A stretch of DNA of 64,000 bases from Bacteroidaceae bacterium (GTDB lineage: Bacteria; Bacteroidota; Bacteroidia; Bacteroidales; Bacteroidaceae). Where the stretch lies: positions 1 to 64,000 of the forward strand of contig JAGASY010000034.1 of NCBI GenBank assembly GCA_017621515.1, in the 5' to 3' direction. The notes below the pieces were generated by a model. That model was not told where the DNA came from. It saw only the letters and a program-made list of their open reading frames with translations, and searched no databases. The translations under genes were made by a program, and so were the position numbers. The number at the start of each line of letters is the position of its first letter. Position 1 is the stretch's first letter. Shown in pieces: positions 54,102-64,000 of the stretch.

Positions 54102-56561
54102 ATGTCAACAAGAACCACTACATATATATATAAGAATAAGGAAAAGAGAATCCGATTTTTGACATCCCGGTACAACCATATAATATCAAAATTGGTTTGT
54201 GCGCTCTTCTTATTTTCCATCGCAGCAAGTATGTATGCACAAAGTGTGACCATACGCGGAACCGTCACAGACGACAAGAAATCGCCTGTGGAGTTGGCTA
54301 TGGTACACATAGAAGGGCAGATGGCGGGAACCACATGCAATCTGAAAGGCAAATACGAGCTGACCTGCCAATCTTCCGACTCTGTGGTTGTCGTATTCTC
54401 CATGATAGGTTATCAGACACGAAAAAGAGTGCTGAAGAATCCGACAGACACTGTTACTCTGAACGTAATGCTTCCTTCTCTCGGTGTGGAACTCGGTGAA
54501 GTGGAAGTAAGCGACATACGCAGACAAACCGGCAGCATGACAGACGTGAACATAAAAGACATGAAGCATCTCGGCAGTGCATCGGGAGGAGGAGTTGAAG
54601 CTATAATCGCCACACAAGCCGGAGTAAGCACGCACAATGAACTGAGTTCGCAATATAATGTCCGCGGAGGTTCTTTCGATGAAAACAGTGTTTATATCAA
54701 TGGTACAGAAGTATATCGTCCGTTGCTCATACGTTCCGGACAACAGGAAGGATTGAGTATCATCAATCCGGACATGGTGGAGAAAGTAGGATTCTCCGCC
54801 GGAGGATTTGAGGCCAAATACGGAGACAAGATGTCGTCTGTGCTCGACATAGAATATAAGAAGGTAAAAGGATTTGAAGGTTCTGTATCTGCCAGCATGT
54901 TAGGTGCAAACATATATGCGGGCTACGGAACGGACAAATTCAGTATGACTCACGGACTTCGGTATAAGACCACAAGCTATCTGCTCGGAACACTGGACAC
55001 CAAAGGAGAATACGAACCGAAAGATTTCGACTACCAGACCTACATAAGCTGGATGCCCACACGGAAATGGACATTCGACTTCATTGGTAACATTTCAAGG
55101 AACGACTACAATTTTGAACCGTCAGACCGAACAACCAAATTCGGAACCGCAGAAGACGTAAAAGAGTTCAAAGTATATTTTGACGGCAAGGAGCAAGATA
55201 AATTCCACACTTATTTCGGAAGTTTGTCAGCTACACACCATTTCAACACCACAAACGAAATATCGCTGAACATGTCTGCCTTCAAGACAAACGAAAGGGA
55301 GACATTTGACATAAGTGGTGAATATTGGCTGAACAATGAAGGAGAAGACGAAAGCCTCGGCATAGGAACATACATGGAACATGCGCGCAACCGGCTTACC
55401 GCCGATGTAAAAAGCATCGGACTGAGTGGCAGAAGCAGATTCACGGCACACGACATAAGATACGGCATATTATATAAGTCGGAACATGTGGAAGAAACGA
55501 TGCGCGAATGGGAGATGCGAGATTCTGCCGGATATTCCCTACCTCACTCCGACAGCCGTTTGGATTTGATATACAATCTGGCTTCAAAGAATGAGGTCAA
55601 CAGCAACCGTTTCGAGTTGTATGCACAGGACACATACCGCCGTACCTTCGATGAAGGAGAAATGATACTCAACTACGGTGTGCGACTTTCTCACTGGAGC
55701 TGGAACAAAGAATGGCTTTTCAGTCCGAGAGCTACAATGGCATTCGTACCGGCATCTAACGACAATCTTACATTCAGGTTCTCCACCGGACTCTACTATC
55801 AGGCTCCGTTCTACAAAGAGATAAAGGACACAGTGACTGTCAACGGCAATACTTCTGTGATTCTCAATGAGAATATAAAGTCGCAACGCTCCATACATTT
55901 TGTGCTCGGAGGAGAATACAGATTCAAAGTGAACAACCGTCCTTTCAAGGCTACAGCAGAGATATATTATAAAGCCCTCAGCAATCTTATTCCATATAAT
56001 GTTGACAATGTGAGAGTCAGCTATTATGGAGAAAACATAGCAACAGGCTATGCTATGGGACTTGACATGAAGATATACGGTGAGTTCGTGCCGGGAACAG
56101 ATTCTTGGATCAGTGCCGGAATCATGAAGACTCAGGAAAAAATCAACGGTAAGTCTGTGCCCCGACCTACGGACCAGAGACTGAATCTGTCCATATTCTT
56201 CAGCGATTATTTTCCGAATACCGACAAATGGAAAGTGACTCTGAAAGGTCATTATGCCGGCGGACTCCCATTCGGACCTCCTCACACAGGAAGAGACAAG
56301 CAGGTTTTCCGTATGTCTTCTTACCGCCGTGTTGACCTCGGAATGTCCTATCGCTTACTGAACAACGAGGATAAACATGCCACAAACGGCATCAGCAAAC
56401 ATCTGCGCAATGTATGGCTCGGAATCGATGCCTTCAATATTTTAGGAATCAGCAATGTCAATTCATATTATTGGGTAACAGATATAACAAACAACCAATA
56501 TGCTGTACCTAACTATCTCACTGGAAGACAAATCAATGCAAGGGTTCTCATAGAATTTTAA
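54102..56561 (+). CDS. TonB-dependent receptor with carboxypeptidase-like N-terminal domain
   Basis: This 819-residue outer-membrane receptor has an unusually long basic N-terminus (about 30 residues) before the hydrophobic signal segment (LVCALFLFSIAASMYAQ). Then come a CarboxypepD_reg-like domain (about 48-125; IRGTVTDDKKSPVELAMV), a plug domain (about 140-250; SSQYNVRGGSFDENSVYING) and a 22-strand-type barrel ending in Phe (INARVLIEF). It imports a siderophore, metal complex or small glycan using TonB energy. No SusD partner follows, so it is not a SusCD pair. No clear TAnnTTTG box was found. Confidence 0.88.
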   Translation: MSTRTTTYIYKNKEKRIRFLTSRYNHIISKLVCALFLFSIAASMYAQSVTIRGTVTDDKKSPVELAMVHIEGQMAGTTCNLKGKYELTCQSSDSVVVVFSMIGYQTRKRVLKNPTDTVTLNVMLPSLGVELGEVEVSDIRRQTGSMTDVNIKDMKHLGSASGGGVEAIIATQAGVSTHNELSSQYNVRGGSFDENSVYINGTEVYRPLLIRSGQQEGLSIINPDMVEKVGFSAGGFEAKYGDKMSSVLDIEYKKVKGFEGSVSASMLGANIYAGYGTDKFSMTHGLRYKTTSYLLGTLDTKGEYEPKDFDYQTYISWMPTRKWTFDFIGNISRNDYNFEPSDRTTKFGTAEDVKEFKVYFDGKEQDKFHTYFGSLSATHHFNTTNEISLNMSAFKTNERETFDISGEYWLNNEGEDESLGIGTYMEHARNRLTADVKSIGLSGRSRFTAHDIRYGILYKSEHVEETMREWEMRDSAGYSLPHSDSRLDLIYNLASKNEVNSNRFELYAQDTYRRTFDEGEMILNYGVRLSHWSWNKEWLFSPRATMAFVPASNDNLTFRFSTGLYYQAPFYKEIKDTVTVNGNTSVILNENIKSQRSIHFVLGGEYRFKVNNRPFKATAEIYYKALSNLIPYNVDNVRVSYYGENIATGYAMGLDMKIYGEFVPGTDSWISAGIMKTQEKINGKSVPRPTDQRLNLSIFFSDYFPNTDKWKVTLKGHYAGGLPFGPPHTGRDKQVFRMSSYRRVDLGMSYRLLNNEDKHATNGISKHLRNVWLGIDAFNILGISNVNSYYWVTDITNNQYAVPNYLTGRQINARVLIEF

Positions 56562-56685
56562 TGGTTTGGAAAGCTCTGATTAAGGGCAAGAAGTTCTTGA
56601 TTCAAAAGCAAGAAAATGCTCAAATCAGGGATAAAGAAATTTCTTGGACTACTCATTCAGAAAAATTTCATAAGCCACAAGACAG

Positions 56686-56724
56686 AAAAAAGCAGACCCG
56701 GAAACAATCCGAGTCTGCTTTTTT
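56686..56724. terminator. Bidirectional terminator for the receptor gene and ssrA
   Basis: AAAAAAGCAGACCCGGA pairs with TCCGAGTCTGCTTTTTT around a short loop, with T-runs on both sides. Confidence 0.85.
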
Positions 56725-56727
56725 CTG

Positions 56728-57122
56728 TGGACCTGGGGAGAATCGAACTCCCGTCCAAACGAGGAAACCATACGCTTTCTACATGCTTATCTTTGACTGA
56801 TGTTTTCGAGTGTAAGCAAGACCAAAGCCACCAACTCACACCTTATCCTCTAAAATTTCACAAGAACTGCGAGGCGAAGTCCAAGCTATTCCCGATTTTG
56901 CTGTGCCGCTTTATCAAACGCTTCGGAACAAGAGCTTTTGAGCGACATCTCGTTTCCACCACTATGGCAGAAATAAAGCTAATCTACTATACTTCGATTA
57001 GGCAGCGAGAGCATAAGAATCGTTGCCAGATAATTCTTTGATAACTGAGATTTAAGTGGAAATTACCGACCCACTGCATGCTTACATACCATTCCGACTC
57101 GCTGTCAAATCCAGTCAAGCCC
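56728..57122 (-). ncRNA. ssrA: tmRNA (ssrA)
   Basis: On the minus strand the 5' end GGGCTTGACTGGATTTGACAG and 3' end GGACGGGAGTTCGATTCTCC...AGGTCC form the tRNA-like domain with its acceptor stem. The internal reading frame at 57027-56998 encodes the tag GNDSYALAA followed by TAA. Length about 395 nt fits Bacteroidota tmRNA. It rescues stalled ribosomes with SmpB and marks the product for proteolysis. A TACTTTTG promoter box precedes it and a strong terminator follows. Confidence 0.95.
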
Positions 57123-57136
57123 ATTGATTTATTGTG

Positions 57137-57144
57137 CAAAAGTA
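57137..57144 (-). promoter_or_regulatory. -7 box TACTTTTG for ssrA
   Basis: Minus-strand TAnnTTTG match about 15 bp before the mature tmRNA 5' end. Confidence 0.65.
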
Positions 57145-57233
57145 CGTATTCTTATATAGAGAAACAAATTTGAGAAGAAAAAAGATTAAAGAACATGCAA
57201 TATTCAGACATAAAACCAAGTACATGACTATTC

Positions 57234-60024
57234 TCACGGCTTCTTAGGATTCTTGCTCCAGTGGTAAACCACATGCAACATCACATAATGAGGAAGTGAA
57301 CGGAACCATGTCTCGGTACGTCCCTGCGCATTGACATCATACTGAACAGAAGAAACCTGATGGAATAAGTCGAAAGCTTCAATCCGCGCAATGAGCTTTC
57401 CTTGCAAGAACGGTTGACTGAGTGAAGCATTGAGCACAAAATCATCTGTATTCAGCACTGAACTGCCATAGCCTCGACGGCTATACATGACAGCATCAGC
57501 CGAAACAGTGGTCTTCAGCACAGGTATGGTATATCGGGCGGAAAGACCATAATTGAAATCAAAAGCATCAAGCGTCTCGAAATCGCGCATTCTACCTTCC
57601 GAATGCCGCCACCGTATGTCTCCGGAAGCACGGATGTTAAGCATATCCTTATTATATTGAATATATGCCCCATCACGCAAAACAGTAGTGTTGACGACAT
57701 TCTCATGACTTTCCGTCTCCCCTGCCAACATCGTATAATCTACGGAATGCACATAATCGCCATCAATATTCATCTGCCACATCCAATAACGCTTCTCGCC
57801 AATGTCGGAAGAAATATCAAACCGGGCTGTGGCGGAATAGGCTCCGCTCACATTCATCGGCTTGTAAACATACACACCCGTAACGGGGCTGTAAGTTACC
57901 GACTGTGCCACATCGCGATGGCGATAGTTGAATGTCGCCCCTACATGCCATTGCTTGATTCTCTCTCCATACTTTTCGGCATAATCAATATTAGCAGATG
58001 TCACGGCAGTGCCTTTCAAATCAGGGTTTCCTTCCTTAACCACAAGCGGACGGCTGTCATCACGATAGCTTATCCGGTTCAACAAATCAGCGGGGGTACA
58101 GTCGTATCGGGCACCAATTCGTAAATCGCGCCCACCGTCAGGCGACATACAGCGAAACTCTGCATGGGGCGAAACATACACCCATGTGCCATGCGCCAAG
58201 GTATCGATGACACCTCGTTCATAATCAAGAGACTGATGAATGACCGGTACATCAACCCCCATCCGCCAACGGTCATACGTAATGTTATAGAAAGAATTTC
58301 TCCCGGGTTTGTAACTACCCTGCTTGCTCAATGTAATCGAGGCATTGTTGCGCCAATAATGCAGATGACTGTCATAAGAATTAGAAAAGTCGGTAATGGC
58401 AGTCAGCATGTCAAGCTGGGATGCCAACAACAATGTGTCGGGATGATAAAGATAATCATGCGTCTTTGTATTTAAGAATTGGAACTCATCCCCTACAATC
58501 AGATTTACCTTTCGGAACAATTCAGACATTGTATGGTGTGTACTGAACATGAAGTTTGTGCTCCGGTTAGACACGTCACTGGCATTACGGCGAACATCAT
58601 TGGTCTGCATAGCAGCTTGCCATGTATTGAAACGGCTGGAAAGCCACGACTGATCATCGCTGTGCCTAAAGAAAAGATAATAGTTGCCATACCAATGTTT
58701 TTCCTTGTCGGTATTAAAAGTGCCTGTCACTTCCTGAACCACAGACCACGACCGCCCTTCACTCAAAGCATCGGTGCACATGGAAGCCGTCAGTCCGTCA
58801 TCCCATTGTTCGAATTGCGATTTACCCAAGGCATTTCTTTTTCCATATTCAAAGTGAGATTTGAGTTCCAAATAAGTTGCTTTTTTGAGAACCAACGTAT
58901 TGTACAGCTTCAAATGCCAATTATCAGACTCATTGCGGCTCTCAGACAACGACACAGGCTTACTGCCTTCAAGAAATTGTTCATAGCGTTGGCGAGTTTC
59001 CATATCGACACTTGTAGAAGTGAAATCGGCATTGAAATTATTCTTCACCTGTTTATCTCTCGATTCATAATCCAAGTCAGTTGCCACACTACGAGTCGTG
59101 ACAAGCGACTGAGGCATCGTAGCAGGAGACCAATGTCCGCGCTCTCCGATGTGGCGGCTTTCGTTCACATTATTGACATTGCCCATCAGCGAATAACGCC
59201 AACGGTCGGTAAAGCCCAACAGAAAACCGCGCCCCATCCAACGCTCTTCCGTACCGACAGCTCCTTCCACATTGGCAATATATCCCCGACTGTATTCTTC
59301 TTTCAAGTTTACATCCATCACATATTTTTTCGCTTCCACATCATACCCCAAGACCTCGCTCTTGTCAGTCCGTTTGTCATACACCTTGATATTCTTCACC
59401 GTATAGTAAGGCAGGTTTTCCAAAAGCACTTTCTTGCTGCCACTCATAAAAGAGCGAGAACCCAACATCAGTTCATCCACTTTGCGCCCATTGACAAAAA
59501 TCTCACCACCATCATTCATCGTCACCCCCGGAAGTTGACGTATCAACGCATCGAGCATCGAACCGTCCGGCAGTTTGAAGGCATCGGCATTATACACCAG
59601 TGTGTCGCCTTTATAACACATCTTTACCTTAGTGGCTTTCACCACCACCTCGTCCAGAACAATATTACGTTCCTTGCGCATCTTGATTACCGGTACGGCT
59701 ACCGAGCTTGCTGTTTCCGGAGACTGTACAGAAACAGACTGCCATACTTCACTGTATCCCGGTCGTGTGACACGCAGCAAATAATCGCATTTTTCAGCCT
59801 TAACAGAAGCAATATATACTTCTTTAAGCAGCTTGCCGCTACGATTCTTCATCGAAACACTTCTGCTGATAGAATCTACCACCACCACACTGTCGGAAGT
59901 CAATACAGATACTTTCACACCTGTAAGCGGAACTTTCAAAAAATCATCTTCTACCTCCACCTCAAGATCTATTGTCTGTGCATTCACCTGAATACAAAAG
60001 GATATATAAGAATAGCTTTTTCAT
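57234..60024 (-). pseudogene. Outer-membrane beta-barrel protein with a frameshifted signal peptide
   Basis: The main frame (57234-59987, 917 residues) starts only with GTG at VNAQTID. It encodes a CarboxypepD-like start, a plug-like region (about 110-215; LDALIRQLPGVTMNDGGE) and a long barrel of the OMP_b-brl family. A normal signal peptide, MKKLFLYILLYS, begins at ATG 60024 in another frame. Deleting one G of the GG at about 59987-59988 fuses the two into LLYSVNAQTID, with an ideal cleavage site. So the gene appears to carry a single-base insertion; a sequencing error or ribosomal slippage is also possible. Promoter TATCTTTG lies at 60074-60081. Confidence 0.75.
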
Positions 60025-60073
60025 AAAATGTCGTTTTAATCATACCAATTTTTAAGGTAACAAGAACATAATG

Positions 60074-60081
60074 CAAAGATA
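60074..60081 (-). promoter_or_regulatory. -7 box TATCTTTG for the outer-membrane barrel gene
   Basis: Minus-strand TAnnTTTG match 50 bp before ATG 60024, supporting that upstream start rather than GTG 59987. Confidence 0.6.
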
Positions 60082-60260
60082 TGATTTATATTTAAAAACA
60101 GAACTTCTTTTTTATATTTTGAATAATACTTCTCTTTTAGAAATACAAATAATTGATTCTGTAAAATCAACATATCTACTGACAAAAAATCATCCTTAGT
60201 CCGGATGTATTCATAAAGTGTTTTGTGGATGCACTTATAAAAAACAATCTATAAACACTC

Positions 60261-61055
60261 CCATAAAAAAATTTTTGACATCGTTTTTTAGAGGGGTATT
60301 TAATTTTGACAAAACGGCAACATATTCAATTGTTTTAGTTTCAAAAATTCCAATTTTACATTATTAATCTATCTTTTTGATTTCATAAAATGTTAAAATT
60401 TCAAGCCCTCTGGAACGCGTCAAAATGAAGCGCACCGAACTTTTCTCGAAGAATGAGGATTCTATGCGCATTTTCTGATGACTCTGCGAAATGTGAAATA
60501 GTGTTTCGTTTTGAATCGGTTCTTTTACATTTATTTATCTTTGGTGAAGAGTCGTTTGAAAAAAACTACTAAGTTTTCAAATTTCCGGCGCACAGTTTTT
60601 TTCTTCGCAGCGCACTGCAATTTTATTTGCAGCGCACTGGAAATTCTCTCACTGTGCGCTGAAAATTTCAAAACAGCGCGCTGAAAATAAAAAAACAGTA
60701 AGAAGCAGAAAAAAATACAGTTTGCATCGATCGGAATGTTAAGAAGTGTATAATTTATTACTTTGAAAAAGTATCTAAACATAAACTTCAAAGTGAGTGA
60801 ATTTGAAGCGATGTTTGAGAGTGGAAATGGTAAGATTTGCCTTAACACATTAATAATCAAGATATTACCAGAACACTCAAAATACTCAAAAAATTATGTC
60901 CAACGCGTTTTTTTGAGTATTTTAAATAATTTTGTATTCTACTGATTATCAGTAGTTTATCTACACATTAAAATTTTCGTCTCTTCGCCTTCGGCAAAAA
61001 ATAACCCGAAATGTTAAATTTTCATTTTGACCGAAAATATCATTTTGTCATTTTG
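60261..61055 (+). repeat. ~795-bp dispersed non-coding element, copy E
   Basis: Starts CCATAAAAAAATTTTTGAC, ends CATTTTGTCATTTTG. The central CAGCGCACTG/CAGTGCGCTG block lies at about 60579-60690; the leftmost word is altered to CGGCGCACAG. To its right an extension to about 61135 (CAGTGGATTC...CGACAGA...CGCGCTTAAACAAA) is shared with copy C. Upstream, 60195-60240 carries a fragment resembling the GC-hairpin repeat family ends. It lies upstream of the barrel gene and downstream of the surface-protein gene. Confidence 0.87.
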
Positions 61056-61218
61056 AACAATAGCATTTTAGCGTGTTTTCAGTGGATTCTATCGACAGAC
61101 TCCTCCATCGCTATCGCGCTTAAACAAACATGAAGAATCCAGTTGAGTACACCCACATATTCCCAAAAATGTCTGTACCTCCATATCCCCAAAAACAAAT
61201 AAAAATCTACAAAAAAGA

Positions 61219-61255
61219 ACAGGTCAAAAACTCTTTCAATTGAGTTTTGGCCTGT
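61219..61255 (-). terminator. Terminator after the large surface-protein gene
   Basis: Minus-strand ACAGGCCAAAACTC pairs with GAGTTTTTGACCTGT, followed by TTCTTTTTTG. Confidence 0.65.
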
Positions 61256-61317
61256 CCCATACAAGCACCGACAAATTCACCTTCTTAAAGCTGGTGAAAA
61301 TTCATTGCCGGAATCTA

Positions 61318-64000
61318 TTACCTTACAATATACTTCTGACCATTAATGATATATACTCCACGACGAAGATTCTTGATATTCTCTATTGTAGCTTCCGAAT
61401 AGAGCAATATGCCTTCAATGCTATACACCTTCATCTTACGTTTATCATGTTCGAGAGCAGAAATGTCTGTTATATCATCTTCTATTGTGATTGTGTACTG
61501 CGATTTATGACTACCTATCACATCTTCACAGAAAGACAATATTTCTTTTGCCTCATACTTGACACCACTATTACACTCTTCCACAATGAATGAAACCGGT
61601 ACCGGTTCATCGCCATATATTGTCATGTAGTAGTTTCCATCAATATAACGGCTTTCTCCGCAACATTCGTCTCCCACCATTGCATAAATGCGACAGTCGG
61701 ACTCTGCATGATTAGACTTCAATTGCGTCAACTTAGCTATCACGTTCATCGTACACGGATATTTACGCATATCGACTGTTGACGAAGGCATTGTCTCGTC
61801 ATCATCCGGCATCACAGAATTTCCGATAAAATCAAATTGCAGTTGCTTGTCTGAATTAGATTTATATAAGTATCCGCTACCCGGTACAAGTCCTTTAAGA
61901 GTGCCTTTCCAACATCCATCCACATATTCAGAGAATCCTGTCTGCGACACCACACAATCGCCTTCTTCAGCATTTGACAGCACCTCTATCGCTCTTTTTT
62001 CCTGATGAGGATATGAAATCCAGTTCCATCCGCTCTTCAACATGATAGGCATGTTCTCTGTGTCATGAATCCGTCCTTTGAAAGACTTCATTGTGGCATA
62101 AGAAGCATTCACCTTATAAGCCAAGCCCGGGAGCAATGCTTCAATGTCACCTGCCATGCCATAGTCGGAATCATCCACCCATTCTTTAAACTGACTGAGC
62201 ACATGAGTCACATTACCAAGAAGATCACTAACCGACACAGGTTCGTCAACATAACTTGAAATCCAATTCCATCCTCTTGCAAGTGTTATGTTCTGCTGAT
62301 AAATATTGCGCTTGAAGTTTGCCGAAATATTCTGAATACCATCGATATTGACCGTGAGATTCTTTTCCGTACCGGCATCTCTGCCATTCACAATCCAGTT
62401 TTCAAAAACAAAATCATCTGTCGGACAAGCCGTCAACTTCAGTTCTTCTCCATAAGAATAGATACCGGAAGATGCACCTGCGATTTCTCCACCTTCAGCA
62501 GTGTCGCCAATTGTTACAGAATAAGTCTTCAACGCATACACAGCCTGCACATCCATGTCGCAAACCGCCGTACATTCAAACTCCGGTTCATCGGAAATAA
62601 CTTCTCCATTCAATGTCCAATTTTTGAATTCATAGCCTTCATTCGGAACGGTTGTCAATATTACAGTAGAGCCATACTGCGCTCCTTCATCAGATGCAAC
62701 AACTTTTCCAGCCTTCCTTTCTAACGGCTTCGATACACGCTGTACTGTTCCAGCCTTCTCGGGATAAACAGATGTAGCAAGAACAACCTGCCCGTCACGG
62801 AACATAATCCATCCGACCGTTTTTCCGTTCTTGCCGTTATATCCTTCATAGTCTATAATGTCAGATGTCTGCACGGAAAGAACAAAATAACCGTTTCCTA
62901 CCGTCTCGTTCAGTGCGGAGAAATCAAGTTTAAATGTTTTATTGTCATTGGTAGAAAGGGCAACACTGCTGATGTCCTGTTTCACACCCTGCACAGAAAG
63001 AGCGATGTCGTCTGTCGTAAATGTGGCAGAATTTATAGGCTTGTTGAACACCACGTTCACAGCCTCCAAAGGTTCAACAGCGAGCTGTCCCTCCTCTGGA
63101 GCACCTTCTATCGACACAATTTCAAGCAGCAACTCCGGTGCAGGTTCAAAAGTAAGGATATATGTTTCTTCCTGCAAAGAAGTGAAATCGTCTGCAAAAT
63201 GTATCCTATTCTCATACAGAGGGTCTTTACCATCACGCAGTGTCCTGTCTGTCTGCCAGAAATTGCGAAGAGGCATCACTTTTCCGTCACTCTGACGTGT
63301 GACAGACTTCAAAGCTGAAATACCATAAGTAGGGTCAGAAATATTACCATAGACCCATCCTTCACTTCCGGGAGCGACATTAAGCAGATAATCTGTTTCA
63401 GACACTTTCTGTATGGTTGCTCCCTGAGCGATATTCACATTCTCCACAATTCCATTGGAAAGGTAAATCATATCCGGAGCATCTTCGGTATCAGCAATAT
63501 CATTAGTCATAAAACCTATGATTTTATCCTCACCGTCTGTGGCATCCAGACTTCGTATCAGTTCATGTACCGTAACTTCGTTGAGCAACGACAAATCAGG
63601 ATTATCATAGCTTGTAACATGAGTGGCTTCCACATTATAATCCACGAAATGTCCGAGCAATGAACTCTTAATCCACCATTGAGCACATGCTGAAGTTTTC
63701 GCAGGTATAGTTCCAAAATCCGTCGTCACACTTTCGCCCAGAGCCAATATCTTATCGGCACCATTCAACTGACTGCTCATCAATTCAAAGTCAACCTTCA
63801 ATCCTTTTTCATTGTCAATAATCTTAGGTTGTTCAGTCACCATCTGTACATTTTTTGCATCTCCATAACCGACATTGTTAATCAAGAGAGAAAACTCTGC
63901 TTCCTCACAAGGTTCAACAGCTTCGGTCAATGGGTCATCACCTATAATATCACGCTGTACGAAATAAATCAAATCAAGATTTGGCGAAGGTTTTACAGTC
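61318..64000 (-). CDS. Large surface protein with InlB-type repeats and sorting-like tail (5' end outside window)
   Basis: The frame stays open to the window edge (TVKPSPNLD... upstream of residue IYFVQRD), so the N-terminus is missing. The visible ~893 residues contain a bacterial Ig-like region (about 300-400), two divergent InlB B-repeat-like units (about 420-560; EGYEFKNWTLNGEV and DDFVFENWIVNG), a pair of ARGWNWIS/KSGWNWIS units near 570-690, and a C-terminal tail (KVYSIEGILLY...RRGVYIINGQKYIVR) like type IX secretion signals. It is probably an adhesin or cell-surface glycoprotein. Function beyond that cannot be read. Confidence 0.75.
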   Translation of the reverse strand, partial: TVKPSPNLDLIYFVQRDIIGDDPLTEAVEPCEEAEFSLLINNVGYGDAKNVQMVTEQPKIIDNEKGLKVDFELMSSQLNGADKILALGESVTTDFGTIPAKTSACAQWWIKSSLLGHFVDYNVEATHVTSYDNPDLSLLNEVTVHELIRSLDATDGEDKIIGFMTNDIADTEDAPDMIYLSNGIVENVNIAQGATIQKVSETDYLLNVAPGSEGWVYGNISDPTYGISALKSVTRQSDGKVMPLRNFWQTDRTLRDGKDPLYENRIHFADDFTSLQEETYILTFEPAPELLLEIVSIEGAPEEGQLAVEPLEAVNVVFNKPINSATFTTDDIALSVQGVKQDISSVALSTNDNKTFKLDFSALNETVGNGYFVLSVQTSDIIDYEGYNGKNGKTVGWIMFRDGQVVLATSVYPEKAGTVQRVSKPLERKAGKVVASDEGAQYGSTVILTTVPNEGYEFKNWTLNGEVISDEPEFECTAVCDMDVQAVYALKTYSVTIGDTAEGGEIAGASSGIYSYGEELKLTACPTDDFVFENWIVNGRDAGTEKNLTVNIDGIQNISANFKRNIYQQNITLARGWNWISSYVDEPVSVSDLLGNVTHVLSQFKEWVDDSDYGMAGDIEALLPGLAYKVNASYATMKSFKGRIHDTENMPIMLKSGWNWISYPHQEKRAIEVLSNAEEGDCVVSQTGFSEYVDGCWKGTLKGLVPGSGYLYKSNSDKQLQFDFIGNSVMPDDDETMPSSTVDMRKYPCTMNVIAKLTQLKSNHAESDCRIYAMVGDECCGESRYIDGNYYMTIYGDEPVPVSFIVEECNSGVKYEAKEILSFCEDVIGSHKSQYTITIEDDITDISALEHDKRKMKVYSIEGILLYSEATIENIKNLRRGVYIINGQKYIVR

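Noticed and set aside
58479..60026. 515-codon plus-strand frame opposite the outer-membrane barrel gene
   Set aside because: Long but antisense to a frame with clear plug and barrel features; composition (His/Arg/Ile-rich) is typical of an antisense shadow.

Overview
The window is a stretch of Bacteroidota chromosome, most likely a Prevotella/Bacteroides-type gut or oral anaerobe. The evidence: TAnnTTTG (-7) promoter boxes in front of most transcription units, CarboxypepD_reg-like/TonB-type outer-membrane barrels, secreted DUF4859 proteins with C-terminal tails of the 'KGVYILNGKKYIVK' kind, DUF6048/DUF6452/DUF4199/DUF4286/DUF5686 families, and an ssrA gene whose tag reads GNDSYALAA. The genus is an inference; the order is well supported.

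Layout. 1-2441 is gene-poor: a pair of palindromes inside a 16-bp inverted repeat, then copy A of a ~795-bp non-coding repeat. 2442-8497 is a four-gene restriction-modification operon of the LlaJI/BsuMI type (two m5C methyltransferases, a McrB-like AAA+ motor, a McrC-like PD-(D/E)XK nuclease). 8608-19184 is a carbohydrate region (two GH43-type enzymes in one operon, a GH2 beta-galactosidase, an SGNH hydrolase) with repeat copy B and a small CHAT/caspase-like protein. 19391-28357 holds tRNA-Leu(UAA), an MBL-fold hydrolase, a DUF5686 barrel, inositol-phosphate synthase, repeat copy C, a sugar-kinase-like ATPase and an AICAR transformylase gene interrupted by an in-frame TGA. 28468-50290 is housekeeping: AddA and AddB in separate places, glycosyltransferases, ApbE, MntP, RuvC, EFR1 and CorA, with two more repeat families in the gaps. 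50570-64000 carries repeat copies D and E, a secreted metalloprotease pair, a TonB-type receptor, tmRNA, an outer-membrane barrel with a frameshifted signal peptide, and a large surface protein that runs off the end.

The most unusual content is non-coding. Five copies of one ~795-bp element occur in 64 kb. All are intergenic and next to the 5' end of at least one gene; three of the five sit between divergent genes. They share near-identical length, a TTTGACAAAATG terminal inverted repeat, an AT-rich hairpin that has stayed paired while its sequence changed, and a central ~110-bp palindromic block built from CAGCGCACTG/CAGTGCGCTG words. A second family (two copies) is a ~165-bp nested palindrome, and a third (two copies plus fragments) carries GC-rich hairpins. 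None contains a convincing gene. The five-copy element is the best candidate here for an undescribed system, either a non-autonomous mobile element or a structured DNA/RNA family. Percent identity, folding energies and database hits were not computed; alignments were made by eye.
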